Part shown: positions 15,528 to 24,402 of the stretch, one piece after another
Numbering within the stretch: position 1 is the first letter of the stretch
Layout: each line of letters starts with the position of its first letter
Origin: a virus
Reading direction: 5' to 3' (one strand)
Length of the DNA: 64,000 bases
Virus record (IMG/VR): IMGVR_UViG_3300036863_000086
Location: 1-64,000 of that record
Notes under the pieces: generated by a model
Databases searched by the model: none
The model's input: the letters and a program-made list of their open reading frames with translations, nothing else
What the model was told of the DNA's origin: nothing
Program-made: the position numbers and the translations under genes

Positions 15528-16382
15528 CTAACTATACGCATTGCGAAACAGCACTGTGACTTGTCCACCAGATGTAAAGTTTTGCGCAGTGAACACGAAA
15601 TCGTTGGCGCCAGCAGCGAGCTTGATAAAGTCAACACCCTGCAAAATGTCAATACGATCAGCGCCATTAAATTTCACAGTTCGCAATGCGGTATCAATGA
15701 CGAGCTGATCAGTTGATCCAAGTACAATGTTAAACCGCATTGTTGTGCTCAGTGTGACATTCTGCAAAATCGGAGTGGTCGCTGGGCCATCGATGAGAAT
15801 GGTTGGGAACGAATACGTATTGCCTTGGTTGGTAACGGTAAGCGTTCCTCCAGTAGAAACTGTGCCATAAGCGTGTGGATAAATCTTCGGATATGACCGC
15901 CCACCAATCGTCGAAGGCAACCCCACAGGACCGATTTTCAATGCTGATGAATCATAAATTCTCGGGTCTTCACAAAGCATCTGTGCCTGAAACGAAACAT
16001 AGCCAGCGTTAAAATCAGCGTTCAGTGGATAACGAACGCCAAGTGGATAGCCAAAGACTACACGCTGTGGTCGACCTCGTGGGCGAAAATACAGTGGAAG
16101 CGCAGTTGTGCTTGGTTGCCAATTCGCTTTGAGTGCATCGATCGTTGTAAATGGATCGCTGGGGTCAAAACGAATAAAGCCACTAATAGCAACTGATCGA
16201 GATTTCGTAAAGCCAGCGAACACATAGGAACCGTCGCTACCATCTCGGTCATTCTCAATGACGCGAAACTCGGGCATGTCAAGCCCGTCGACAGATTCAA
16301 TGTCGTACGTCAGGCCGCCGCCCATGAGCTGGCCAGTATCGCCAAGCTGAAACGTCCATTCATCCAAAGTTGGCGCGACCAT
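15528..16382 (-). CDS. Distal tail (Dit)-like protein
   Basis: 284 residues following the tape-measure gene, the normal place for Dit. Features include FQLGDTGQLMGGGLTYDIESV, VRYPLNADFNAGYVSFQAQM and EDPRIYD, found in the siphovirus-type tail component family, then a beta-rich C-terminal domain. It would form the hub joining tail tube and baseplate. Confidence 0.7.
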   Translation of the reverse strand: MVAPTLDEWTFQLGDTGQLMGGGLTYDIESVDGLDMPEFRVIENDRDGSDGSYVFAGFTKSRSVAISGFIRFDPSDPFTTIDALKANWQPSTTALPLYFRPRGRPQRVVFGYPLGVRYPLNADFNAGYVSFQAQMLCEDPRIYDSSALKIGPVGLPSTIGGRSYPKIYPHAYGTVSTGGTLTVTNQGNTYSFPTILIDGPATTPILQNVTLSTTMRFNIVLGSTDQLVIDTALRTVKFNGADRIDILQGVDFIKLAAGANDFVFTAQNFTSGGQVTVLFRNAYS

Positions 16383-16384
16383 GA

Positions 16385-19300
16385 TTAACCTCTATTAGCG
16401 ATTTCCCAACCCAGCCGCTGTGCGTGGTACACAGGATTGATCTCCTGCGTCTGAATGTTAAAAATTTGCGTGACGCCACTCTTGTCGGGCGGCAGCACGC
16501 GCTCTGGTTTTCCAGTACGATTCACGGCAATGGAAACGCCAGGTGGCAAGTAGCCGCCCCGGTCGTACCAGTTATGTGCAACCTCGTGCGCCCATGCGCC
16601 CGCAGGAGTGCCATACCGCCCACGGATATATTGAATCATCCAAGCAAGTTGCGCGAATGCGGCGGTCATGACATCGGAGCTAAACGCTGCCCTCGGAAGT
16701 TTCGATGCAGGAAGCGCTTGAGGAATGCCGTAAGCGCCGGAGCTTGGGTTGGTCGCATGAACGTTATAACCAGCTTCACGCATTTCTAGAAGATCAAATG
16801 GTCGCCACTGACTAATACCAAATGCCTGGACGATCATTTGATATGCTAGATCCTTGACTGACTTAAACTTCTGATTAATACCAAAGGCAATACCAACTCC
16901 CTGCGTGATACTGCCAAGTTTTTGCTCTGCCGCGCCTGCTATCGCAGAAATAAACTTGTGCGCAAGCCACGATATTAGTCGATGAACAACATCTCCGCCA
17001 GGAAGACGATGCAACGCGACATTAACTGCGGTCCCAATTGGGTCAGTAACTGCCCCAACAATGCCACCACTAGCAAACTGATTCGCGTTAATAGCTTCAA
17101 GTAGTTGTCGATGTCGTGATGTTGCCGCTGCGTTGACAACGAACTCTCCGTTCGAAAGCCAGGCGTTAATGAGGTCAGCTCGCGGCCCGCCTAGTCCTCG
17201 GACCATGCCGCCAGCAGCAACTCTCCTGCCAGAACCTGACGTTCCCCGTTGTGTGCCGCCGCCACCAAGAAGTGGAATCTCTGGAATGTTGAGGCCAACG
17301 CCAAGTTTTTTGGAGATACGGTCGAGCGTTCGGATAAACGGGTTCAAGACATGGCTAATAACCCAGTTCACTGGGCCTGAGAATATGCCCTTAATGCTAT
17401 TCCAAATAATTCGAAATGATTCAACTAGATTCTTCCAGATCGTCTTGAATGGTGTAAGCTGATTCTTAAAGAAGTCCATAATGAGCTTCCAGGCGCCCTT
17501 CACAAGACGAGAAATGGTACCCCAGCCTTGCTTAGCCAAAATCCTGAAAGACTCCCAAAGGTTCTTCCACAGCGTCTTAATAATGTCCCATTGAGATGTA
17601 AAGAATGTCTTGATCTGGCCCCAAACGAAGCGGAACGCGGTGTTGATCGCACGCCAAAACGCCATGCCAACGATCCTAAACGATTCCCAAAGGTTCTTCC
17701 AAAGCACGACAAACACAGCCCACTGGTCAAGGAAGAACCTCTTGATTTGTAGCCAGACGAATCTGAATGAAGTATTGATCGCACGCCAGAACGCCGCGCC
17801 GATGATCTTGAACGATTCCCACAGGTTCCTCCACAGCACCACGGCGACTGCCCACTGGGCCTTAAAGAAGTCTGCAATAATCTTCCAAACCAGTTTGAGC
17901 GTTGCAACGAAACTATGCCAAGCGGCCGTCAATTGCTTCCCGAAAACTGACCAAAGCGTCGTCCATGGGAGAAGCAGCAACGCGAGGAACACCGCGAACG
18001 CAATACGAATGATCTTCCAAACGGCTTTTAGAAATCCAAGAACCGCGTTCCAAGCATCGACAGTTGTCTTCTTTGCAAATTCCCAGCGGTCCTTCAAGAA
18101 GCTAACAATAGAGTTCCAAACGCCCTCGGCGATGTCCTGTGCCGAGTGCCAGAGGTCCGTAAAGAACTTCGCAACGTCATCCCAAATTCGAACGGCAAAC
18201 GTTGCGATATCGTTCCAGATGCGAATGAAGAATGTCTTGATATCGTTCCAGATGCGAATGACAAACGTCACGATGTCACGCCAGATTCGGACCATGAACG
18301 CCCAAATCGCTTTGTGATATTTAATGATCACAATTGTCAAGGCGATAATGGCAATAATGACGACAACAGTCAAACCAGCGACAATGGCAATCGCGCCAGC
18401 AAGCCCAGCGCCGATAGAACCAATAACGACCGCAATCGAGCCAACGAGCATCGCAAAGACACCAATGATCGTTAGCATGATCCCGCCGACAATAGCCATA
18501 ACCGACGCGAACAACAGGAAGTAGCCAATAAGCTTCTTCGTGTGTGGTGAGAGGTTCACAAACCACTGCACAACTTTGGTCAGTTGGGTAATAAATCTAG
18601 AAAGAATTGGAATCAGCTCGTTGCCAAGCTCAATCTTAAGAATTTGCCAGTTGTTCTTTAAGAGTTGCGACTTTGCAGCAAACGTTTGCGCCATTGTGGT
18701 ATAGGCTTTTTTCGTCGCTCCAGCAGAATTACCAACATCCCTGATGAATTGGTTAAGCTGCTTGGTGTGGTCAATCGCAAGGTCGAAGAATCGGCGTGCT
18801 TGAATCGTTCCTTGCGCCCCAAAGACGTCCTTGAACAGTCCAGCTCGCGCAGGCGCTTGCAGTTTCGCAAATGCCGGCGCCATTTCTGTGAGCAGTGTGT
18901 TGATTGGCCTCATCTTGCCGTGTGCATCGAGCAAGTTAATACTAAAGCCCTTGAGCCACTTTATCGTGTCTGGAGCTAGTTTTTGCCCAATAAACTTCGC
19001 TGCCTTAATGGCTTCCTTGCCGATATCTTTAAGTCCTTGCACAGTATCAGCTCTTCGGAACATATCGGAAAGTCGAGCAATACCAACGGCAGCCATCGCA
19101 ACAGATTGGCCGCGCCGTGTGAGGAACGCCATGGTGCCAGCAAGAAATTCGAAGCTCTGGCCAGTCGCACGCACCGATGGAATTGCACGGCCAAGGACGC
19201 CAGCAAACTGCTTGTATGTTCCGACACCCAACTGCACCATCTTGAACTGTACGTCGAAGATATGTGTCAAACTCGATAGTGGCAAGTCCCATGAGTTCAA

Positions 19301-19810
19301 AATAGCAATTGCAGTTCGACCAACACTAATGATGTCATCTTGGCCAGCAACAGCCGCGCGCGAGAATTGCAACAGAACTTTCGCGGAGTCCTTGACCTTA
19401 ATGTCAGTCGAAGAGAAGATGTCGAACAGCGCGGCGTTCAGCGACTCAATTGGAACAGGGATCACTTTGGCAACGTTGATGGAGATTTGTTCAAGCTGCT
19501 TGACAGATACCTGGCCATTGTGAACCTGTGTCGCAGCAAGCGCAGCGCTCTTCTCAAATTCCATCGAAGCATCGGCCAGCTTCTTGATACCAATAAGACC
19601 GCCGATACCAAGTGCAGTAATACCAATACCTGCGGTGGTAGCAATTCGTCCGACCTGTTCAAGCCGCTGCCCAACTGCGTAAAATTGCCTGTCAAGTCTT
19701 GTGGCATGCCTGCCTAGTCCGCCAAACTGCTTCCCAACGCCAATGAGCGTTTGAGAAGTCAGGTCTCGCGCACGAAGGATAATCCACAGGTCACGCGAAT
19801 TAAACGGCAT
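16385..19810 (-). CDS. Tail tape-measure protein
   Basis: 1141 residues from ATG 19810, which has GAGG five bases upstream and begins just after the frameshifted chaperone stop. The open frame extends to 19879 but overlaps that coding. N-terminal half: TP901-type core; residues 430-520 hold strong membrane-like helices; 530-830 is a series of Trp-rich repeats (KNLWESF...FWRAI). A lysozyme-like segment (ATNPSSGAYGIPQALPASKL, then AHEVAHNWYDRGG) near the C-terminus may locally open peptidoglycan. It sets tail length and probably guides DNA entry. Confidence 0.93.
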   Translation of the reverse strand: MPFNSRDLWIILRARDLTSQTLIGVGKQFGGLGRHATRLDRQFYAVGQRLEQVGRIATTAGIGITALGIGGLIGIKKLADASMEFEKSAALAATQVHNGQVSVKQLEQISINVAKVIPVPIESLNAALFDIFSSTDIKVKDSAKVLLQFSRAAVAGQDDIISVGRTAIAILNSWDLPLSSLTHIFDVQFKMVQLGVGTYKQFAGVLGRAIPSVRATGQSFEFLAGTMAFLTRRGQSVAMAAVGIARLSDMFRRADTVQGLKDIGKEAIKAAKFIGQKLAPDTIKWLKGFSINLLDAHGKMRPINTLLTEMAPAFAKLQAPARAGLFKDVFGAQGTIQARRFFDLAIDHTKQLNQFIRDVGNSAGATKKAYTTMAQTFAAKSQLLKNNWQILKIELGNELIPILSRFITQLTKVVQWFVNLSPHTKKLIGYFLLFASVMAIVGGIMLTIIGVFAMLVGSIAVVIGSIGAGLAGAIAIVAGLTVVVIIAIIALTIVIIKYHKAIWAFMVRIWRDIVTFVIRIWNDIKTFFIRIWNDIATFAVRIWDDVAKFFTDLWHSAQDIAEGVWNSIVSFLKDRWEFAKKTTVDAWNAVLGFLKAVWKIIRIAFAVFLALLLLPWTTLWSVFGKQLTAAWHSFVATLKLVWKIIADFFKAQWAVAVVLWRNLWESFKIIGAAFWRAINTSFRFVWLQIKRFFLDQWAVFVVLWKNLWESFRIVGMAFWRAINTAFRFVWGQIKTFFTSQWDIIKTLWKNLWESFRILAKQGWGTISRLVKGAWKLIMDFFKNQLTPFKTIWKNLVESFRIIWNSIKGIFSGPVNWVISHVLNPFIRTLDRISKKLGVGLNIPEIPLLGGGGTQRGTSGSGRRVAAGGMVRGLGGPRADLINAWLSNGEFVVNAAATSRHRQLLEAINANQFASGGIVGAVTDPIGTAVNVALHRLPGGDVVHRLISWLAHKFISAIAGAAEQKLGSITQGVGIAFGINQKFKSVKDLAYQMIVQAFGISQWRPFDLLEMREAGYNVHATNPSSGAYGIPQALPASKLPRAAFSSDVMTAAFAQLAWMIQYIRGRYGTPAGAWAHEVAHNWYDRGGYLPPGVSIAVNRTGKPERVLPPDKSGVTQIFNIQTQEINPVYHAQRLGWEIANRG

Positions 19811-19811
19811 G

Positions 19812-20431
19812 CTACCTCGACTGGCGCTTCGCCTTCGCTTCCATTTCAGCAGCTTCTTTTTCTTGGCGCTTCTGGTCAAGCTCGATAATTATTGCGAGTT
19901 GATTGACATATTTCCAGTCTTGATCGAGAAGCCCACCATCACGTGGAAGGCAGCGCATTGCTTGGCACATGCGCGTTAGCTTGACAGTTACAAGAACCTC
20001 ATCATCGAATTTCGATGTATCAGGTGCGCTCTTGACAATTAGCTGTTCTGCTTGGCGGAAAAATTTTCCTGCTCATCTTCCTGCCACTCATGCCGCTTGT
20101 TGATCAGCTCGCCAAGCTCATTGCCGACCTTCGGATGCAAGTCAGCAAGATCCTTGGGATTCGAAAAGTTATACTTACGGCCAGTCGCGTCTTCCAAGTT
20201 ATGGTCGATAATGCAATGCTCAAACTCAAACTTAGCAAGATCCTGGTTGTTCATCGTCAGGCTTGCCATGTTCTGCCTGCCACGCCCAGCCATTTCAAGT
20301 TGTACGGACATGACAATGTCCTGACGCTTCTGCCATTCACCAAAGGTCATGGTGCGCAGCTCGACGAATGCGCCAGGACAAGATTTCAGCTCAATGCGCT
20401 CGGTGTCCCGAGATGCTGATGCATTTGGCAT
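19812..20431 (-). CDS. Tail assembly chaperone GT (programmed -1 frameshift product)
   Basis: If ribosomes slip at 20060-20066, the -1 frame adds about 85 residues (KSAPDTSKFDDEVLVTVKLT, KRQEKEAAEMEAKAKRQSR) and ends at TAG 19812-19814, one base before the tape-measure ATG. The open -1 frame is exactly long enough to join the two genes. Conserved G/GT frameshifting in tailed phages makes this expected; the fusion itself is inferred. Confidence 0.8.
20039..20431 (-). CDS. Tail assembly chaperone G
   Basis: 130 residues, placed between tail tube and tape measure as in most siphoviruses. The product is charged and helical (FVELRTMTFGEWQKRQD). Near its end lies a slippery heptamer allowing a -1 shift into a frame that continues to the tape-measure gene, giving a GT-type longer protein. 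The short form is the standard-decoding product. Confidence 0.85.
   Translation of the reverse strand: MPNASASRDTERIELKSCPGAFVELRTMTFGEWQKRQDIVMSVQLEMAGRGRQNMASLTMNNQDLAKFEFEHCIIDHNLEDATGRKYNFSNPKDLADLHPKVGNELGELINKRHEWQEDEQENFSAKQNS
20060..20066 (-). promoter_or_regulatory. -1 ribosomal slippery heptamer AAATTTT
   Basis: On the minus strand the zero-frame codons read GAA AAT TTT TCC, so the sequence A-AAT-TTT fits X-XXY-YYZ with X=A and Y=T. Both codons can re-pair after a -1 slip. It lies eight codons before the zero-frame stop. Confidence 0.75.
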
Positions 20432-20458
20432 GTTAGCTCCCTTCTAGCCTGCCAAATT

Positions 20459-21784
20459 TTATGGGTACAAAACCTCTTGTGTTTTCACCACCACGTTGTA
20501 GGAAGTTCCTGATCCCTGACTGAACATGACCATAAGTTCTTGGCTTGCGCGAACAAGATCGCCCTGGCTGCCAAGGCTGACTTCGTAGGTGTCGCGCACG
20601 TTGCTTGGCATCACAAATGAGAATCCGTTGATTGTACTGGAGAATGGGAATGTCCTGGCCGCAGTAATCGTCGTGCTTGTTGCTGTCACACTCTTGAAGT
20701 TGTCGTACTCTGTGCGATCTGGGAAGTCACGCTCGAAGCTAAGTTTTGCATCGCGCTGGCCGAACTTAATGTACTGCGCGCCACGTCCTGTGTTCTTCAA
20801 ACGGAACTGCGGTTCAGCGTTGTCTTCCACAGAGAAGTCAAAACCGTCAACATCGAAAATCTGTGTCGCTGTAGGAATTTCAAAGCTCCACGTTCCAGCG
20901 CCATAGGGAACCGAGGTTGTCGAGTAGGTTGGCGTTGGCAAGGTCTGCACTGCCTCGTCACTACCAACAACTGAGGCTTTGAACATCAGTTGTCCATCAG
21001 TAACGGTAAACGACCAGGAGCCGGTCACACAACCAACGTACCCAAAGACCACGTTATTTCGAACCACCGTGATGCTGAGTGTTCGGCCAGAAGATCCTGT
21101 GGCAGTTGGCGTTCCAGTATAGACCAAGTTCGGCGCAGTTCCAGACTTCACAAGCGTCATACGGCCACACATTAGGAAGTACGGCACCACATCGTCAAGT
21201 GCCTCAATTTCGAGGTCGCCTTCAACGAAGGTGTTTCCTGCCACAGCACCAAAGATGTCAACGAGCTGGCGAAGACCGCGACGATAAACGGTTGCTTGCG
21301 TGGTCTTCATATTCTCGCTCTGGAGTGGGAAAAACTTCGTTGGTGCAGTATAGACATTCGGCGTGCTTGCAGTATTCGATGTTGGAAACGCGCCTGATGG
21401 GGTACCAGGAGTCGTGTCAATGTCGGTGGTCACGGCGCCAACTGTTTTATACAGCAGCTCAGTTCCCGAGGCACCGCCAGCCGCCGTTTTGTAAAGTTTG
21501 TAGCCAGTCGCGCCAACCACCGCAGTCCAAGTGACCGTGACGGTCGATGTCGAGCCGGTCGTAACAATTGACCGCTCGTAGAAGGTACCACCAGACGTGC
21601 CGCCGTTATCGGCAATACCATGCGATTCGCCATTCGCGTTAATTGCCGTGATGAGATACCGATAGGTACCAGCAGCAATGGTACCACCAGTGCTAGCAGT
21701 AGCAATTGTTGATTGCAGTGGTGGGCTAAGCTGCTCAACAGCAATGCCAACGATACCGCCGCCGCCAATGCCATACGTAACGAT
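20459..21784 (-). CDS. Major tail tube protein with inserted Ig/FN3-like domain
   Basis: About 441 residues. The N-terminus VTYGIGGGGIVGIA leads into an inserted beta-sandwich-like domain (residues 25-130, TYRYLITAINANGES, TWTAVVGATGYKLYK), then the tube core (TAPTKFFPLQSENMK, FEIPTATQIFDVDG). The codon with correct spacing from AGGAGG (21793-21798) is ATC at 21784, overlapping the HNH stop as TAATC where TAATG would be normal. The only standard start upstream, GTG 21793, overlaps the Shine-Dalgarno itself. Confidence 0.8.
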   Translation of the reverse strand: MVTYGIGGGGIVGIAVEQLSPPLQSTIATASTGGTIAAGTYRYLITAINANGESHGIADNGGTSGGTFYERSIVTTGSTSTVTVTWTAVVGATGYKLYKTAAGGASGTELLYKTVGAVTTDIDTTPGTPSGAFPTSNTASTPNVYTAPTKFFPLQSENMKTTQATVYRRGLRQLVDIFGAVAGNTFVEGDLEIEALDDVVPYFLMCGRMTLVKSGTAPNLVYTGTPTATGSSGRTLSITVVRNNVVFGYVGCVTGSWSFTVTDGQLMFKASVVGSDEAVQTLPTPTYSTTSVPYGAGTWSFEIPTATQIFDVDGFDFSVEDNAEPQFRLKNTGRGAQYIKFGQRDAKLSFERDFPDRTEYDNFKSVTATSTTITAARTFPFSSTINGFSFVMPSNVRDTYEVSLGSQGDLVRASQELMVMFSQGSGTSYNVVVKTQEVLYP

Positions 21785-22242
21785 TAGGACCACCTCCTAA
21801 CACGAGTCTTCTCAAATTCCTTTGAGGTGGCTGCCCGACACGTTTTGCATCCACGGCGCCCATCTGGACGCCAATATGTATTTGCATCGTCAAACGGATG
21901 CTCACGCTTGCATGACGTGTCGTTCCGCTTGTTAATCCAAGTACCAACGCCACGCTTGAGATTTTCTTCCCAAGTCACAGGCTCAAGATGGTCGGGGCGA
22001 ACACAAAGCCGATTTCGGCAAAGGTGATCGAGTTCCATGCCATTCGGAATCGGCCCAGTCCAAAGTTCATATGCATAACGATGGGCCATATATTTCGTAG
22101 CGGAGTTAACAGCAAAGCGCCCATAACCGCCACGAGCCTGCCCACCTCGCCATTCCCAGCATTCATTACCAGCAGTCGGAAACGGCACGTAGTTCATAAA
22201 CCGGCGATCAACATCAGTGTATCCGCCGGTGGCCATAGGCAT
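21784..22242 (-). CDS. Free-standing HNH homing endonuclease
   Basis: 152 residues. CWEWRGG, GYGRF, AHRYAYELWTGPI, ELDHLCRNRLCVRPDHLEPV form the HNH-3 type zinc-stabilised nuclease; a C-terminal CKREHPFD...CKTCRA supplies further zinc ligands. It sits exactly between two structural genes and touches the tail-tube start. Such nucleases are usually mobile and not needed for the virion. Confidence 0.9.
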   Translation of the reverse strand: MPMATGGYTDVDRRFMNYVPFPTAGNECWEWRGGQARGGYGRFAVNSATKYMAHRYAYELWTGPIPNGMELDHLCRNRLCVRPDHLEPVTWEENLKRGVGTWINKRNDTSCKREHPFDDANTYWRPDGRRGCKTCRAATSKEFEKTRVRRWS

Positions 22243-22515
22243 CTACTCTTTCACCTCCTTCGCTGGCTCGGTGGCGTCAGCCTTCGCTTTTGCCTTGAGC
22301 TTCGGAGCTTCAACTTTTTTCTCAGCAACCGTGATGAGCGAATCATGCTCGAACGCATCAAGCAGCGACCGTCCGTGGAATGCTTGGAATACGATCTGCG
22401 CATCATCACTGACATCAATTGACCCGCCGTTTTTCACAACGCCGAGCCCAGAGATTTCGACCTCCTCGCCGAGAGGGCGGCCTGGAAGATTCAGACTCAC
22501 AACCAAATCGGGCAC
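22243..22515 (-). CDS. Small head-tail region protein
   Basis: 90 residues from GTG 22515 with GAGGG upstream. The N-terminus is a small beta domain (LPGRPLGEEVEISGLGVV); the C-terminus is a Lys/Ala/Glu-rich disordered tail. Position just before the tail tube suggests a connector or tube-associated protein; no family recognised. Confidence 0.5.
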   Translation of the reverse strand: MPDLVVSLNLPGRPLGEEVEISGLGVVKNGGSIDVSDDAQIVFQAFHGRSLLDAFEHDSLITVAEKKVEAPKLKAKAKADATEPAKEVKE

Positions 22516-22531
22516 GTTCCCTCACCGCCCT

Positions 22532-22960
22532 TCATATCATTGCCTTCGACAAGCCTTCCCACGTCAGCCTATGCGCACGAAGTTTGGCTCCAGACCGACG
22601 AGCAACGCCTGGCTCCATTCGCGTCACATTGCCATGAATAATAATGCCGTTCAACGTTTTGTTTTGATGAATAGCATCACGTACCTGCTGCGCGTAAAGA
22701 TCGGAATCCTTCTTGAGCTGTGACTGATCGACGATCTGCGCGTAGTAGACCATGATGGCGATATTGAATCGGTGTTCAAGGTAGAAGTTTGAAACTGGGT
22801 TCTGAATGTCAGTGGGAGCTGCCTCGACTGTTGTACATGGTGTGAATGGAATCCGATCCTGGTCGCCGTAGTAGACTTCTTTAAGGTTCAACGACACGTC
22901 TGCCTTGAGCAGGTCGATAATCGCCTGGCAAACTTCGGATGGATCTTTTGTTAACGCCAT
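22532..22960 (-). CDS. Tail terminator / neck-like protein
   Basis: 142 residues. The arrangement (N-terminal helices, VYYGDQDRIPFTPCTTVEAA, FNIAIMVYYAQ, C-terminal RLTWEGLSK) and place between the gpG-like gene and the tail tube fit tail-terminator proteins. Overlaps the upstream gene by one base. Assigned mainly on position. Confidence 0.5.
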   Translation of the reverse strand: MALTKDPSEVCQAIIDLLKADVSLNLKEVYYGDQDRIPFTPCTTVEAAPTDIQNPVSNFYLEHRFNIAIMVYYAQIVDQSQLKKDSDLYAQQVRDAIHQNKTLNGIIIHGNVTRMEPGVARRSGAKLRAHRLTWEGLSKAMI

Positions 22961-23478
22961 CAGATCCCTGCGCTCCGTTTGTTCCAGTTCACAATAATAA
23001 TGCCTTCAACCCATGCAGAGAAAATCGCTTCAATCCGCACTTGATCGTCGCGTTGCATGACAGCAAACGGACGCGCGGGGAAGTCGACATTGAAGAAATC
23101 CCTGCCGCCCTGATGAAGCATTCCGTACCATGCTGCGTTTGGTAGATTTGAAATAGATGCCTCATGGCCAGTGATCGTCCATCGAGCACGATGGCTCATC
23201 GCACCGAACAGTTGGCCAGATTCGACAAGAATGTCGCTCCCAAAGAGCCCACCCATCGTGCCCTGGCGCTCGCGTCGTGCGATCGTTTCCTCAGAAAGCG
23301 GCTGCCACGGAGGCCGGCCGCCTTCTTCAAAATTCTGTAAAATTGATGGAATAAGAACTCGGTCAACTGCCTTCGTCAGTGGCACTCTAAAGGTTCGAAA
23401 GCCTGCCGCGAGTTTCGCAAGATCAAACTCAAGCACCGCAAGCGGTGGAACGTAGTCGATCTTGAACTCAGTTGGCAT
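22960..23478 (-). CDS. Virion morphogenesis protein, Mu gpG-like
   Basis: 172 residues with RPPWQPLSEETIARRERQG, then VESGQLFGAMS and PARPFAVM, the signature set of phage virion-morphogenesis/tail-completion proteins related to Mu gpG. Such proteins act at the head-tail joint. This agrees with the Mu-type portal and protease in the same operon. Confidence 0.75.
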   Translation of the reverse strand: MPTEFKIDYVPPLAVLEFDLAKLAAGFRTFRVPLTKAVDRVLIPSILQNFEEGGRPPWQPLSEETIARRERQGTMGGLFGSDILVESGQLFGAMSHRARWTITGHEASISNLPNAAWYGMLHQGGRDFFNVDFPARPFAVMQRDDQVRIEAIFSAWVEGIIIVNWNKRSAGI

Positions 23479-23490
23479 ACAGGCTCCGTT

Positions 23491-23910
23491 TCAGAATGTT
23501 CCTGTCAGAGTTTCTGTCACGCCGTTCGTCGTATCAGTGATGGTCACGTCAGAGAAGACAACTGTCATTGGCGGCGAGCAGGATGGCTGGAAGACTGCTG
23601 TCACCGACAGCTCGAAGTCAGCCTTGCCGTTCTGGACAGGAAAATCACCAGCAGCATTCAATGACTCTTTGTTTGCTGCCTGTGGGTGGTTGTCACCAGG
23701 ATTGATACAACTTGCAGTTGCGCTGAGAACAATGTGAACCTGCGCTTCGTCGCCAAGGCCAGCTTCTTTGCCACTTACTGTCAACGTATTATCTGAACGA
23801 GCAACGCTGAGCTGGTCATCAACAAAATGCGGACTTCCTGCCAATGCGGCAGTCGTCGAACCGATTACCATAACTGCTGCCAATGCAAGTGCTGTAAAGA
23901 AACGTTTCAC
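23491..23910 (-). CDS. Secreted protein of unknown function (moron-like)
   Basis: 139 residues with a clear signal peptide (KRFFTALALAAVMVIGS, cleavage near ALAGS) followed by a small beta-rich domain with two Cys (ASCINPGD, QPSCSPP). Signal peptides are not expected between connector genes. The protein is probably exported by the infected cell, perhaps altering its surface; function unknown. Confidence 0.6.
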   Translation of the reverse strand: MKRFFTALALAAVMVIGSTTAALAGSPHFVDDQLSVARSDNTLTVSGKEAGLGDEAQVHIVLSATASCINPGDNHPQAANKESLNAAGDFPVQNGKADFELSVTAVFQPSCSPPMTVVFSDVTITDTTNGVTETLTGTF

Positions 23911-23919
23911 AAACTCTCC

Positions 23920-24399
23920 CTAATAACGGTCGCCCATGCGGAACTTGATATCTTCCGAACCTGCACCAGCTCCAACAATAAAACCAAGCGCGTCGACAAT
24001 TGTATCGCTGCCAGTTAAATCGTTCGGATAGTATGCAGGGTCATTCGCTGTGATCGGCGTTGGATAATCAACAAGAACAATCGTGCCGTTCAGTAGCGCC
24101 GTAATAATGCTCTCTGCCCATACTTCGAGCTTGTTGGCGTATTTATTTCCAGCATCGTCCTCTTCGGAGTACAGCTTGTTGTAGCGGTTCGCTGCAACCT
24201 TCGCGGAAATAACTACGCGAACAAGATTCGGCGTCGTGGCGTTATCAACCCAAGTTGCGACATTGTAGATTTGGCCCAGTTTCGCCAGGACATATGTCGA
24301 GACGTTGAATTCCTCTGGCAGCGTATCAGTTGCAGGCAGCTCAAGTTTCCCGGCGTCAAGCCAGGATTGAACTTCCGCAATCGTGACATGCAGCGCCAC
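23920..24399 (-). CDS. Head-tail connector protein
   Basis: 159 residues, mostly helical at the N-terminus (VTIAEVQSWLDAGKLELP, VVISAKVAANRYNKLYSEE), which is the usual plan of head-completion connector proteins following the capsid gene. No catalytic motif. Assigned by fold plan and position. Confidence 0.5.
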   Translation of the reverse strand: MALHVTIAEVQSWLDAGKLELPATDTLPEEFNVSTYVLAKLGQIYNVATWVDNATTPNLVRVVISAKVAANRYNKLYSEEDDAGNKYANKLEVWAESIITALLNGTIVLVDYPTPITANDPAYYPNDLTGSDTIVDALGFIVGAGAGSEDIKFRMGDRY

Positions 24400-24402
24400 G
24401 AA

